Assembly: GCF_020381325.1 (NCBI RefSeq)
Contig: NZ_JAGSPI010000005.1
Location: forward strand, 124,001-188,000
DNA: 64,000 nucleotides
Direction of reading: 5' to 3'
Source of the DNA: Providencia vermicola
GTDB lineage: Bacteria; Pseudomonadota; Gammaproteobacteria; Enterobacterales; Enterobacteriaceae
The notes under the pieces were generated by a model. The model saw nothing but the letters and a program-made list of their open reading frames with translations, searched no databases and was not told the origin of the DNA. A program made the translations under genes and the position numbers. Positions 53,551 through 62,500 of the stretch are shown here, piece after piece (the first letter of the stretch is position 1; each line of letters starts with the position of its first letter).

Positions 53551-54633
53551 ATGACGATTAAAAACATATGGAAAACACCTGAACAACGCTGGCAAGCAGT
53601 TGTTGAAAGAAATAAAACAGCGGATGGCCATTTTGTTTATGGTGTAAAAACGTCACTTATTTACAACCATCCATCTGCGGCTGGGCGCTTGCCTAAACGA
53701 GAAAATATTGAATTTTTTGATAATGAAGCCCAAGCGATTGCACAAGGTTATCGCCAAGGAAAACGACATCGCACAGAGGCAACACAATTAATGCAATTTT
53801 ATAAACAGAAAATAGAAAAAGCGTGTCGTTATATTGAGCAAAATAGCCAGTCGTTGACACTGGCCGAATTGGCAGATTATGTCGGAATCAGTCGCTACCA
53901 TTTTCATCGATTATTTAAATCACAAACAGGGTTAACGCCAAAAGCTTATGCAGATGCTTTTAGGCATAAAAAATTGCAGGCAAAATTGCAAGAACAAGAG
54001 CGTATTACTGATGCAATTTATGATGCAGGATATCAATCAAATAGCCGTTTTTATGAAACATCAACACAGCGATTAGGCATGACGCCACGAGCTTGGAAAT
54101 CAGGTGGACATGGAAGCAAAATTTATTTTGCACTTGCTTTATGTTCATTAGGAACAGTATTGGTTGCACAAAGTCCGATCGGTGTATGTGCAATTTTACT
54201 TGGGGACGATCCTGAAAAGCTACTTAATGATTTACAAGATAAATTTCCAAATGCTGAATTAATTGGTGGTGATGTCAACTTCGAACAAGTTATTGCTGAC
54301 GTTGTTGGTTTTATTGAAGCACCAGAGATTGGTTTTAATTTGCCGCTTGATATTCAAGGAACGGCATTCCAACAGCGTGTATGGCAAGCCTTACGTGATA
54401 TCCCTGTTGGAAAAACGGTGAGTTACCGTGATATAGCAGAAAAAATAGGTAACCCTAAAGCGGTTAGAGCCGTCGCGAGTGCATGTGGGGCAAATATGCT
54501 AGCGGTGGCTATTCCTTGCCACCGCGTGGTGAGAAACAATGGCGAACTATCAGGTTATCGCTGGGGTATAGATCGTAAACAGGCCTTATTATTAAAAGAG
54601 GCACAAGGTAGCTTAACCAAATCCAGTGAGTAA
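53551..54633 (+). CDS. ada: Ada-like O6-methylguanine-DNA methyltransferase lacking N-terminal cysteines
   Basis: A 360-residue protein with the whole Ada architecture: N-terminal Ada domain (1-75), AraC helix-turn-helix (about 85-185) and a C-terminal methyltransferase with the acceptor Cys323 in AIPCHRVVR. The four zinc cysteines of E. coli Ada (38, 42, 69, 72) are replaced by Asn39, Ala43, Gly70 and His73 in an otherwise well-aligned domain. It should repair O6-methylguanine but not methylphosphotriesters, so it cannot be switched on in the usual way. ATG at 53551 has AAAGGA; upstream frame extension is not needed. Confidence 0.88.
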   Translation: MTIKNIWKTPEQRWQAVVERNKTADGHFVYGVKTSLIYNHPSAAGRLPKRENIEFFDNEAQAIAQGYRQGKRHRTEATQLMQFYKQKIEKACRYIEQNSQSLTLAELADYVGISRYHFHRLFKSQTGLTPKAYADAFRHKKLQAKLQEQERITDAIYDAGYQSNSRFYETSTQRLGMTPRAWKSGGHGSKIYFALALCSLGTVLVAQSPIGVCAILLGDDPEKLLNDLQDKFPNAELIGGDVNFEQVIADVVGFIEAPEIGFNLPLDIQGTAFQQRVWQALRDIPVGKTVSYRDIAEKIGNPKAVRAVASACGANMLAVAIPCHRVVRNNGELSGYRWGIDRKQALLLKEAQGSLTKSSE

Positions 54634-55168
54634 TTCTGGTTAAGAATGAAAGCTATTAAGTTAGTTTTAGAAAACATACCTTAATAAAACATTAAGAAAT
54701 ATTTTTTATTAATTAATGTCGTTAAATTCACCCAATATTTTATCACCACTATTCATAATAGGCATAAAAATGGACAATGTTTAAATTGAATTCTTATTTA
54801 TTAAAATATGAGTCGTTCATTTGATATTTCATATAAATCAATGAAATAATAATGTTTCCTGTATGTTAAATGGTTGGGTTATATTTTTTGACCTTTATAT
54901 TTTTCATGCCGTTTCTTTTTGATAAACACATTGAGTTTGTTAAATAACCATAATATTGGCTGTAATAAGATAAATCTTGGGTATGGTTTTCCCCTTACGT
55001 TTTTTTCGTATTCCATAAGTTCCCCTAATGTTCTGCTCATTTTTATTAAGAATTACATGGGGGAGAAATATAAAAAAGTGACAGATATGATTTTTTGCAA
55101 AATACAGATCAAAAGCGCTAATTTTTGTATTACATTATTCAAACGGGGAAAATAAAAAGGGTTTTGCT
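54634..55168. other. AT-rich intergenic region
   Basis: A 535-bp stretch of very AT-rich DNA between the Ada-like and MocR genes. A 78-codon open frame at 54919-55155 lacks a good ribosome binding site and resembles nothing I know. No terminator, riboswitch or repeat was recognised. Confidence 0.5.
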
Positions 55169-56575
55169 GTGTTACTGTACAAACAAATCGCGCAAATGTT
55201 GCAAGAAAAAATTAAGCACGGAGAGTTTCTTAATGGTGAAAAGCTGCCATCAGTGAGGGATATCGGGAGAGCTCATGATGTCAGTATTACCACGGCACAG
55301 CTTGCTTATCGTGAACTTGAAAGGTTACAGCTCATTTATGCGGTACCTAAATCAGGGTACTTTGTGATCCCCGAAAAAACGGAAGCTTTATTACCGAAAG
55401 TTGCGAACTATATTCAAAAACCCGTTCAGATTGCACAATGGAATCCGACTATGGATTTTCTACGTGTTGCTGAGCGAGAAGGGGTGACATCTTTGTCTTG
55501 TGCTGTGCCAAACATTGAAGACAAAAGTTTAGAGCCATTATGGCAAGAAATGACAATGGTAACGCGTAGAAAGCAATCATTGACGCTTGAATATGATAGC
55601 TTACAAGGGCTTGCCGCACTAAGAGAACAAATTTATTTAATTTCAGATGATCGCCACCTTTTTACGCCTGATGATGTTGTCACGACAACAAGTGGCCATC
55701 AATCGCTATCTATTGCTTTACAAGCTTGTACACAAGGGAATGATGTTGTTGCAGTCGAGTCGCCAACTTTCCCTGGGCTATTACAGACATTGTATGGTTT
55801 AGGAAGAAAAATAATTGAAATTCCTATTGATCCTGAAACAGGTATAAACCTTGAAAGGCTTGAAGAGGCTTTTGAGTGTTGGAATGTGAAAGCGGTGGTG
55901 GTGACACCAACGTGTAATAACCCGATGGGTTGTATTATGCCTGATAGTAATAAGCAGCGTTTACTCGAACTTGTTGAAAAATATCAAGGAACAGTCATTG
56001 AAAATGATTGTTTAGCGAGTTTGGCGTATCAGTATCCACGGCCGTCAACGATTCAATCACTGGATCGAAATGGGCATGTGATTTTATGCAGTTCATTTTC
56101 GAAAACGGTTGCTCCAGGAACACGTACTGGTTGGATAATTCCAGGTAAATATAAAGAAAAAGTTTTGCACTTAAAATACTTATCACATTGTTCTGGTGAA
56201 ATATTTATGCAACAAGTGATGGCTAATTTCCTAAAGGAAGGGCATTATTTTTTGCATTTACGCCGAATGCGTCAACATTATAGTGAGCTTCAGTGCCAAT
56301 ATAAGGAATTAGTGGAAACACATTTCCCAGCAAATACCCGAATATCGAGGCCACAAGGCGGCTTTTCCCTTTGGGTGGAACATTTACCCGTAGATAACCG
56401 TAAATTACGGGATATATTGCATCGCAATAAAGTCACAGTATTAACAGGAGAACATTTTTCTACAGGTGACTGCTTTTCTAACCATTTGAGGGTGAATTAT
56501 GCGCTACCTTTAATTGCGAGGAGGCGAAATGCGATTAAAATTTTGGGTGAGGCATTAAAGGTCACAAGTGTATAA
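55169..56575 (+). CDS. MocR-family regulator (GntR HTH plus aminotransferase domain)
   Basis: A 468-residue fusion: winged helix at about 5-68 (LPSVRDIGRAHDVSITTAQLAYRELERL) and aminotransferase fold from about 100 (TTTSGHQSLSIALQAC, TPTCNNPMG, PLP lysine in SSFSKTVAPGTRTG). It resembles YdcR-type MocR proteins. The start codon is GTG, with AAGGG upstream. Convergent with a NupG-like gene; no divergent partner, so its target is unclear. Confidence 0.9.
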   Translation: MLLYKQIAQMLQEKIKHGEFLNGEKLPSVRDIGRAHDVSITTAQLAYRELERLQLIYAVPKSGYFVIPEKTEALLPKVANYIQKPVQIAQWNPTMDFLRVAEREGVTSLSCAVPNIEDKSLEPLWQEMTMVTRRKQSLTLEYDSLQGLAALREQIYLISDDRHLFTPDDVVTTTSGHQSLSIALQACTQGNDVVAVESPTFPGLLQTLYGLGRKIIEIPIDPETGINLERLEEAFECWNVKAVVVTPTCNNPMGCIMPDSNKQRLLELVEKYQGTVIENDCLASLAYQYPRPSTIQSLDRNGHVILCSSFSKTVAPGTRTGWIIPGKYKEKVLHLKYLSHCSGEIFMQQVMANFLKEGHYFLHLRRMRQHYSELQCQYKELVETHFPANTRISRPQGGFSLWVEHLPVDNRKLRDILHRNKVTVLTGEHFSTGDCFSNHLRVNYALPLIARRRNAIKILGEALKVTSV

Positions 56576-56584
56576 TTTGGAGCT

Positions 56585-56620
56585 CCCCCCTATGACTTAA
56601 ATTCATATAAAATAGGGGGG
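56585..56620. terminator. GC-rich stem-loop between convergent genes
   Basis: CCCCCCTAT and ATAGGGGGG form a perfect 9-bp stem with an 18-base AT-rich loop. It stands out sharply from the AT-rich surroundings and lies between the convergent MocR and transporter stops; probably a two-way transcript end. Confidence 0.65.
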
Positions 56621-56634
56621 TAATAAACAATTAA

Positions 56635-57876
56635 TCAACTAACAATTTGTGTTTTACGGTTCTTAGTGATTAACATATAAATTAGATATAAAAGTGTAAA
56701 ACCAGCTGTATACCCTGTAAATGCCATCCAGAAAGTTTTCCAGTCGACAACGCCATTAATGGTATTGAGCTCAATAACCCAGCCACATAATACCGCCCCT
56801 AAGAATGTACCAAACCCATTAACGAGTGTGGTGAACACGCCCTGAGCAGTGGAGCGAAATTCTGGGGCAATTTCTTTTTCCAAAAATAATGCGCCAGCGA
56901 TATTAAAGAAATCAAATGCACAACCATATACAATCATAGATAAGAAGAGGGCCAGTGTGCCTATTGCCGTAAAATCACCATAAGCAAATAAACCTAATCG
57001 TAAAATCCATGCAATCATACTAAGAAGTAAGATAGTTTCGATTTTGAACCTTTTTAATAAAATAGGCAGCAATAAGATAAAAATAATTTCAGAAAATTGT
57101 GAAATAGACAAGAATATAGTGGGGTATTCAGAGAAAATAGAGCCTCTGGCTTCGGGGGCTAATGCCATATCCTGTAAAAACGGAACACCAAATGTGTTGG
57201 TTATTTGTAATACAGAACCTAATAGCATGGCAAAGAATAAAAAAACTGCGACTCTCCCTTTTTTAAAAAGCAAGATAATATTATGACAACTAAAGTTAGA
57301 TGTCTCTGCTTTTTTAGTATTGATACTATTAGTAGTAATGAAAAATATAGAAAATAGACCTAAAGCAACTGAGGCGGCAGCCCCTACATATAACTGGTAA
57401 TAACTCATTTCTAGTTTTAATAAACTAATGGTCCACATTGCGACAATAAATCCGACAGTTCCATAAACTCTGATTTTTGGAAAATGAATCTCTGAATCTA
57501 ATTTTCGTGTACCTAACATTTCAAATACAATACTATTACAAATTGAAATGGTTGGCATGTAAAACATTAAATGAATTAATGTAGCAATAAATAAAAGAGT
57601 GATTGTATCACTGTGCGCCATGACGATTAAAAAAATTGCAGAAAGAAAATGAGTAGAAACATAAACTAACTTTCTATTATTAATTTTATCGGCAATAAAC
57701 CCGATAATAATAGGTGAACATAAAGCAGATATTCCTAACGTACTGAAGATTAACCCTATTTCACCGCCCTTTAAATGGAGTGTATTAAAAAGGTATGAGG
57801 CAAACGTGACAAGCCATGAGCCCCAGATAAAGAATTGCAAGAAAGAAACTATTTTTAATCGAGTTGTAATACTCAT
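56635..57876 (-). CDS. Nucleoside:H+ symporter family MFS transporter (NupG/XapB-like)
   Basis: A 413-residue inner-membrane protein with twelve helices that resembles NupG and XapB: LQFFIWGSWLVTFASYLF at the start, PKIRVYGTVGFIVAMW, FGVPFLQDMAL, YGCAFDFFNIAGALFLEKE. Nucleoside uptake by proton symport is the family role. Single gene facing a 533-bp empty region. Confidence 0.87.
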   Translation of the reverse strand: MSITTRLKIVSFLQFFIWGSWLVTFASYLFNTLHLKGGEIGLIFSTLGISALCSPIIIGFIADKINNRKLVYVSTHFLSAIFLIVMAHSDTITLLFIATLIHLMFYMPTISICNSIVFEMLGTRKLDSEIHFPKIRVYGTVGFIVAMWTISLLKLEMSYYQLYVGAAASVALGLFSIFFITTNSINTKKAETSNFSCHNIILLFKKGRVAVFLFFAMLLGSVLQITNTFGVPFLQDMALAPEARGSIFSEYPTIFLSISQFSEIIFILLLPILLKRFKIETILLLSMIAWILRLGLFAYGDFTAIGTLALFLSMIVYGCAFDFFNIAGALFLEKEIAPEFRSTAQGVFTTLVNGFGTFLGAVLCGWVIELNTINGVVDWKTFWMAFTGYTAGFTLLYLIYMLITKNRKTQIVS

Positions 57877-58409
57877 GCCTGCACACCTTGATTTAACCTA
57901 AACATATTTAAATACAATTATAAATTTAACTGATTAATATCATTTTTTTAATAATCAACAATAGAAGCATTTATCTGATTATTGTTTTTGCATTATAAGA
58001 TAGGCTATTGTTCAGTTTATTGATGTAAAGATGGCTATTCATGAATTAGTTAGGCAGATGATCGATTTTTAATCGCTATTAATACTTAATTTGTTGCATC
58101 TAAGTCGTACAATTGTGTCTGTGAACGAAAGATAAAATATAGAATCGATTAAGAATTGTTTATTAATGCTTAATGCTTAATGTTTTAATCTGTTATTGCA
58201 ATGAAATCAATTTTAGTGTTTAATCAGTAAACATATCTATTACTTTACCCCTCTGTTTTCCTTGGTTTCTTTTATTCCCCAGATATTCAATTTCAGTGTT
58301 ATACCTCTTAAAATATTTTCATTCATCTAACCATCATCTAATAAACCCACAATGGCTCTTCTCTGAAGCCTGACCTATTTTTTAACTCAAAATTTTAAAA
58401 GAGTATGCT
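57877..58409. other. AT-rich divergent promoter region
   Basis: A 533-bp gap between two divergent MFS genes. It contains a short tandem repeat of TAATGCT (about 58164-58180) and otherwise AT-rich sequence. No ORF, CRP-type site or terminator was recognised with confidence. Confidence 0.45.
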
Positions 58410-59555
58410 ATGACTTCACATCGTTGTTTACTATTTGTATTAGCAATATCGGTATATCTTGTTGGTGCAACTGAATTTATGCTTTCCGCGATAATGTTTC
58501 CATTAGCGAATGCTTTTAATGTACAAGCATTACAGATTTCATGGTTAATATCCGCTTATGCATTCTCATATGCACTAGCTGCGCCTGTTGTCGGGTTCTT
58601 TTCGGATAAGATGGATAAGCGCAAAATGTTACTCGTAGCGATGTTATTTATCTCAATTGATAGTATTGCAATAACGTTTGCTCCTAATCTCTTGATAGCT
58701 CTTATTTTGCGTGTTTTTGGTGGTGTTGCTTCCGCTGCCTTAGTGCCGATTACGTTTGCTTTTATTTCTGATGTCATCGATGAAAACAAACAGGCCATTG
58801 CAATGGGGTATGTCATGCTGGGAATGACGCTTGGTATTATTACAGGGCCAATTCTTGCAGGGGGAATGACACAGTATTTTTCATGGAAAATGCCATTTAT
58901 ATTTATGGCAATTGGAGGGCTTTTGGTGTTGTTTATTTCCATTAAGGTTTTACCGTTTGTTGCTTCGTCAGCGGTAAAACAAGGCTCATTTAATATGTTT
59001 AAGCAGGGAATGATCAGTAAATTTATTATTGCTAAAGGAATTTGGAATGGTATTACTGTTTGTCTATTTCTATTGGCAGGTGAAATATTACGAAGCAGGT
59101 ATCAACTTAACAGTGCGATGACTGGTAGCTTAATGGGGTTATTTGGAATAGGTTTAATAATAGGTAATAGTGTTGTTGCAAAAGTCGTTTCATACAAGGT
59201 TTCCGAACTATCACTAGTCCTAATAATAATTGGGCTTTTATTTATGATTATTCTTTTCTTTATTAGTGATTGGTTAACATTAATAGGTGATTGTTTTTGT
59301 TTGTTTGGATTCGGTGTACTATTAGGTTTAATTTCACCTATCAGCACTTCGTTACTTGCCAGACTAAATGTGAATAATAAAGGTTTGGTATTATCAATCT
59401 CAGAAAGCTTTAATAATATTGTGTTGTTATTGGCTATCCCGCTTTTTTCTTGGTTGATCTCTGAAGACCGTGTTTTAACCTCTGCCATATTGGTTAGTAT
59501 ATTATTTAGTATTGCAATATTTTTTATTACAAGAGTAAAAGCAGCAATGAGATAG
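58410..59555 (+). CDS. MFS transporter, DHA1 family
   Basis: A 381-residue inner-membrane protein with twelve helices: LVGATEFMLSAIMFPLA is the DHA1 N-terminal motif, GFFSDKMDKRKMLLV the loop 2-3 motif and GPILAGGMTQYFSWKMPFIFMA motif C. Likely a drug or sugar exporter; cargo unknown. Ends in a long perfect stem-loop. Confidence 0.88.
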   Translation: MTSHRCLLFVLAISVYLVGATEFMLSAIMFPLANAFNVQALQISWLISAYAFSYALAAPVVGFFSDKMDKRKMLLVAMLFISIDSIAITFAPNLLIALILRVFGGVASAALVPITFAFISDVIDENKQAIAMGYVMLGMTLGIITGPILAGGMTQYFSWKMPFIFMAIGGLLVLFISIKVLPFVASSAVKQGSFNMFKQGMISKFIIAKGIWNGITVCLFLLAGEILRSRYQLNSAMTGSLMGLFGIGLIIGNSVVAKVVSYKVSELSLVLIIIGLLFMIILFFISDWLTLIGDCFCLFGFGVLLGLISPISTSLLARLNVNNKGLVLSISESFNNIVLLLAIPLFSWLISEDRVLTSAILVSILFSIAIFFITRVKAAMR

Positions 59556-59557
59556 CG

Positions 59558-59586
59558 ATATCCTTGCTGATAAGCAGCAAGGATAT
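59558..59586. terminator. 12-bp stem-loop between convergent MFS genes
   Basis: ATATCCTTGCTG and CAGCAAGGATAT pair perfectly around a 5-base loop, 2 bp after the MFS stop and 8 bp before the ydeE stop on the other strand. No T-run, but well placed as a two-way transcript end. Confidence 0.65.
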
Positions 59587-59594
59587 TGACTAGA

Positions 59595-60785
59595 CTACAG
59601 GTGTTGATTCAATTGGTTTTGTCGTAATCTCATTCCATTTAACATGGATAGCCAAGCTAAAAAAGTAATTATCATCAAGATAATAAAGATAAAATAAGCA
59701 GGTAATTCAGTTAAAATTACGCCAGTCATCATTGGGTTAAAAGCACCACCTAATAAACCTAATGATTGAGCTGAAAAATAACTTGCTTTCATACCTTCAG
59801 GGGCAATGCTATCAATCAACATATATTCACCTGGGGCATAAATCAGTTCCCCTAATGTGAAAAGAAAAGCGCCAATAGCCCAAATATAGAGATTTTCTGC
59901 TGCGCACATGAAAGTGGCTAAGCCCAGTAAGAAAAATAAACTCCCTAATGTCATTAACTTTTTCAAATTGTCAGGGGTGATCCGTTTTCCGACAGTGTAT
60001 TGCAACGTTACCACAACGACCGCATTCACAGGGAGTATGACGCCGATAACGACTTGTGCAAAATCACTATTTGCTACCGTAATAACATATTGAGAAATCC
60101 AAGTAGTAAACGTCCCAAAAACTAATGACCCTAAGAATGTAGATAAAATAAACCAAGCAAGTACACGGTCATGTAGCATTACAGCTGGGCTCCATGGGCG
60201 TTTACTGCCATCCAGATGTTGTGCAGGTTTTATACTTTGTACAAATCTTTGAATAAAAAATATAGGAAAAGCAGCAGAGATAGCGGCCAAATAAAATGGC
60301 AAATTGATACTGTACATTAACAGCCAAGTCCCAATAGGCGGACCGACCGTCCATCCAATATTGATAAAAGTATAATTTAAGGAAAAGACTTTAGCTTTTA
60401 ACGATAAGGTCAGAGTATCTGCAAAGTAAGCTTTAAGAACAGTAGAAAAAACAGAATAAGAACAATTAATCAAAGAGAAAAATATGATCACTAAGATAGC
60501 ACTATTGGATAGGGGAATTGCAATAAAGCCACCAATGAAAGCAACCACTGCAAGTAGCATGCACCGTTTTTTATCGACTCTATCTGCCAGCATGCCAAAA
60601 GCCATGCTAAATAGCACACCAACAACCATCGCCAATGACATAGCTACCCCAACAGTATCAATTGCCATCTGATACTCTCGGGTTAGGTAAATGGCCATAA
60701 ATGGTAGTGTTGCCCCACGGCCAATGGTCAGAAGTAAAGACGATGCAAGTAACGCACTGTTAGATATACTGAATTTCGCTGACAT
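59595..60785 (-). CDS. ydeE: MFS transporter YdeE (dipeptide/drug exporter)
   Basis: A 396-residue inner-membrane protein that closely matches E. coli YdeE: SALLASSLLLTIGRGATLPFMAIYL, FGMLADRVDKKRCMLL, LNYTFINIGWTVGPPIG, GELIYAPGEYMLID, MKASYFSAQSLGLLGG. YdeE is linked to export of dipeptides and some drugs. TTG at 60830 would add 15 residues; ATG at 60785 matches the E. coli start. Confidence 0.92.
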   Translation of the reverse strand: MSAKFSISNSALLASSLLLTIGRGATLPFMAIYLTREYQMAIDTVGVAMSLAMVVGVLFSMAFGMLADRVDKKRCMLLAVVAFIGGFIAIPLSNSAILVIIFFSLINCSYSVFSTVLKAYFADTLTLSLKAKVFSLNYTFINIGWTVGPPIGTWLLMYSINLPFYLAAISAAFPIFFIQRFVQSIKPAQHLDGSKRPWSPAVMLHDRVLAWFILSTFLGSLVFGTFTTWISQYVITVANSDFAQVVIGVILPVNAVVVVTLQYTVGKRITPDNLKKLMTLGSLFFLLGLATFMCAAENLYIWAIGAFLFTLGELIYAPGEYMLIDSIAPEGMKASYFSAQSLGLLGGAFNPMMTGVILTELPAYFIFIILMIITFLAWLSMLNGMRLRQNQLNQHL

Positions 60786-61096
60786 AACATACGACCTAGG
60801 ATTTTTATTATTGTTAATTGTTTGTTTCAACTAAAAGATATTGTAATAAAATACATAAAATCAGTGCGATGAGAAACGGACAATAATGCGCTAAATAGAA
60901 AACAATATTTTGAGGAGATCAATCTGCCATTATCGATTAAATATATTGTAATATGAAATCAGTTAAACCGTATTAAACGTTATATGCTGAGAATAAATCG
61001 CACTAAAGCTGGAGGAATAATATAGGCAGTCTCTTCTTGTTTTTAAATAGAAAGATGCATGACTACACCTCTCTATTTAATCAACGGGCATTAAAC
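60786..61096. other. Intergenic region between yqhD end and ydeE start
   Basis: A 311-bp AT-rich gap; it should hold the ydeE promoter and the yqhD transcript end. No hairpin with a T-run or ORF was recognised. Confidence 0.45.
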
Positions 61097-62254
61097 TTAC
61101 AGTGCCGCAGTATAGACACGGCGACTTACATCAAGAGTGATGTCTTGGTGCTCGCCTAATTTAATCATATTGTGTGCCTCCAAACTTTTTACTAGGGGCT
61201 CAACAACATCGGATGAAAGCTGATAATCACTAAAATGCGTACCTACATTCATTTTTTCGAAAAACTGACGGGTTAACTCAATCGATTTTAATGCTTTCTC
61301 TTGGTCGTTCCCGTTGGTGATCCCCCACACTCGTTCAGCGTATTGTGCTAATTTAGTTTGTTTTTGTGGTAATTTTTCTTTCAGCATTGCGGGTAATATT
61401 ATTGCGAGTGTTTGTGCGTGATCTAAACCATAAAGCACAGTGATTTCATGACCTAACATGTGAGTAGACCAATCTTGTGGAACACCGGCACCAATTAAGC
61501 CATTGAGTGCTAACGTCGCTGTCCACATTAAATTAGCACGGATGTCATAATCTTTAGGGGTTTCGAGCGCTTTAGGGCCAATGTCTATGAGCGTTCTTAA
61601 TAAACCTTCTGCGAAAGAATCTTGTACATAGGCATTCATAGGGTAAGTTAAATACTGTTCAATAACATGAACGAATGCATCGACGACACCATTACTAATC
61701 TGACGAGGTGGAAGTGTGTAGGTTTTCACGGGGTCAAGAATTGAAAACTGGGGAAAAACCTTATCACTCATAAAGGCTAATTTAGACTGTAATTCTTCGC
61801 GTGTAATTACGGAGCCTTTATTCATTTCTGAACCAGTTGCGGGGAGGGTTAATACAGTCCCAAAGGGTAATGCAGTTTGAATTGTTTTACCGCCCTTTGT
61901 AACAACTTCCCATTTGTCACCAGGATAGTTAACTGCCGCTGCAACAAATTTTACGCCATCAATCACCGAGCCGCCGCCAACAGCGAGTAAAAAATCAAAG
62001 CCTTCCTTTTCTATTTTATCAACTGCTTTGATGAGAGTTTCATAGCGCGGATTAGCTTCTATCCCACCAAAAAGTGAAAAATATCTTGAACCTAAAGCGT
62101 GTTCAACCTCATCTAGTGTACCCGTTTTACGTGCGCTTTCACCGCCAAATAAAATGAGAACTTTTGCACTTTCAGGGATCAATCTGTCTAACTCACTTAT
62201 CTTTCCATCCCCAAAAATGATGCGTGTCGGGTTATAAAACTCAAAGTTATTCAT
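61097..62254 (-). CDS. yqhD: NADPH-dependent aldehyde reductase / iron-containing alcohol dehydrogenase
   Basis: A 385-residue group III dehydrogenase very similar to E. coli YqhD. The nucleotide motif is VGGGSVIDG (92-100) and the metal ligands are Asp192, His196, His265 and His279. It reduces reactive aldehydes in the cytoplasm with NADPH. The AraC-type activator yqhC found beside it in E. coli is missing, so its control must differ. Confidence 0.93.
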   Translation of the reverse strand: MNNFEFYNPTRIIFGDGKISELDRLIPESAKVLILFGGESARKTGTLDEVEHALGSRYFSLFGGIEANPRYETLIKAVDKIEKEGFDFLLAVGGGSVIDGVKFVAAAVNYPGDKWEVVTKGGKTIQTALPFGTVLTLPATGSEMNKGSVITREELQSKLAFMSDKVFPQFSILDPVKTYTLPPRQISNGVVDAFVHVIEQYLTYPMNAYVQDSFAEGLLRTLIDIGPKALETPKDYDIRANLMWTATLALNGLIGAGVPQDWSTHMLGHEITVLYGLDHAQTLAIILPAMLKEKLPQKQTKLAQYAERVWGITNGNDQEKALKSIELTRQFFEKMNVGTHFSDYQLSSDVVEPLVKSLEAHNMIKLGEHQDITLDVSRRVYTAAL

Positions 62255-62500
62255 ATATAAGCCTTAATAGAAAAATTTCTTGGTTAAATAGCAAAAAAGT
62301 TACTGTACTTGATAGCTTAACAAGAAATAGTATAACTTCTAATAATATTAGAGTTTATCAATTTGATGGCTTTGGTATGTTATTTTTTAGTTAAGTAATT
62401 GCATTATTATAATATTCACTCCTAAAAATAAAGAAAAAACGCATTAATAAATTATTGTTTGCTATCTTTAAGATTCCACAACTGAATAAAAGGAATTAAG

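Noticed and set aside
54919-55155. 78-codon open frame in the gap after the Ada-like gene
   Set aside because: No good ribosome binding site, no recognisable family, AT-rich chance composition; not called as a gene.
56585-56620. Considered the C6/G6 stem as an insertion-sequence end
   Set aside because: No transposase, no second copy and no flanking target duplication; fits a transcript-end hairpin between convergent genes.
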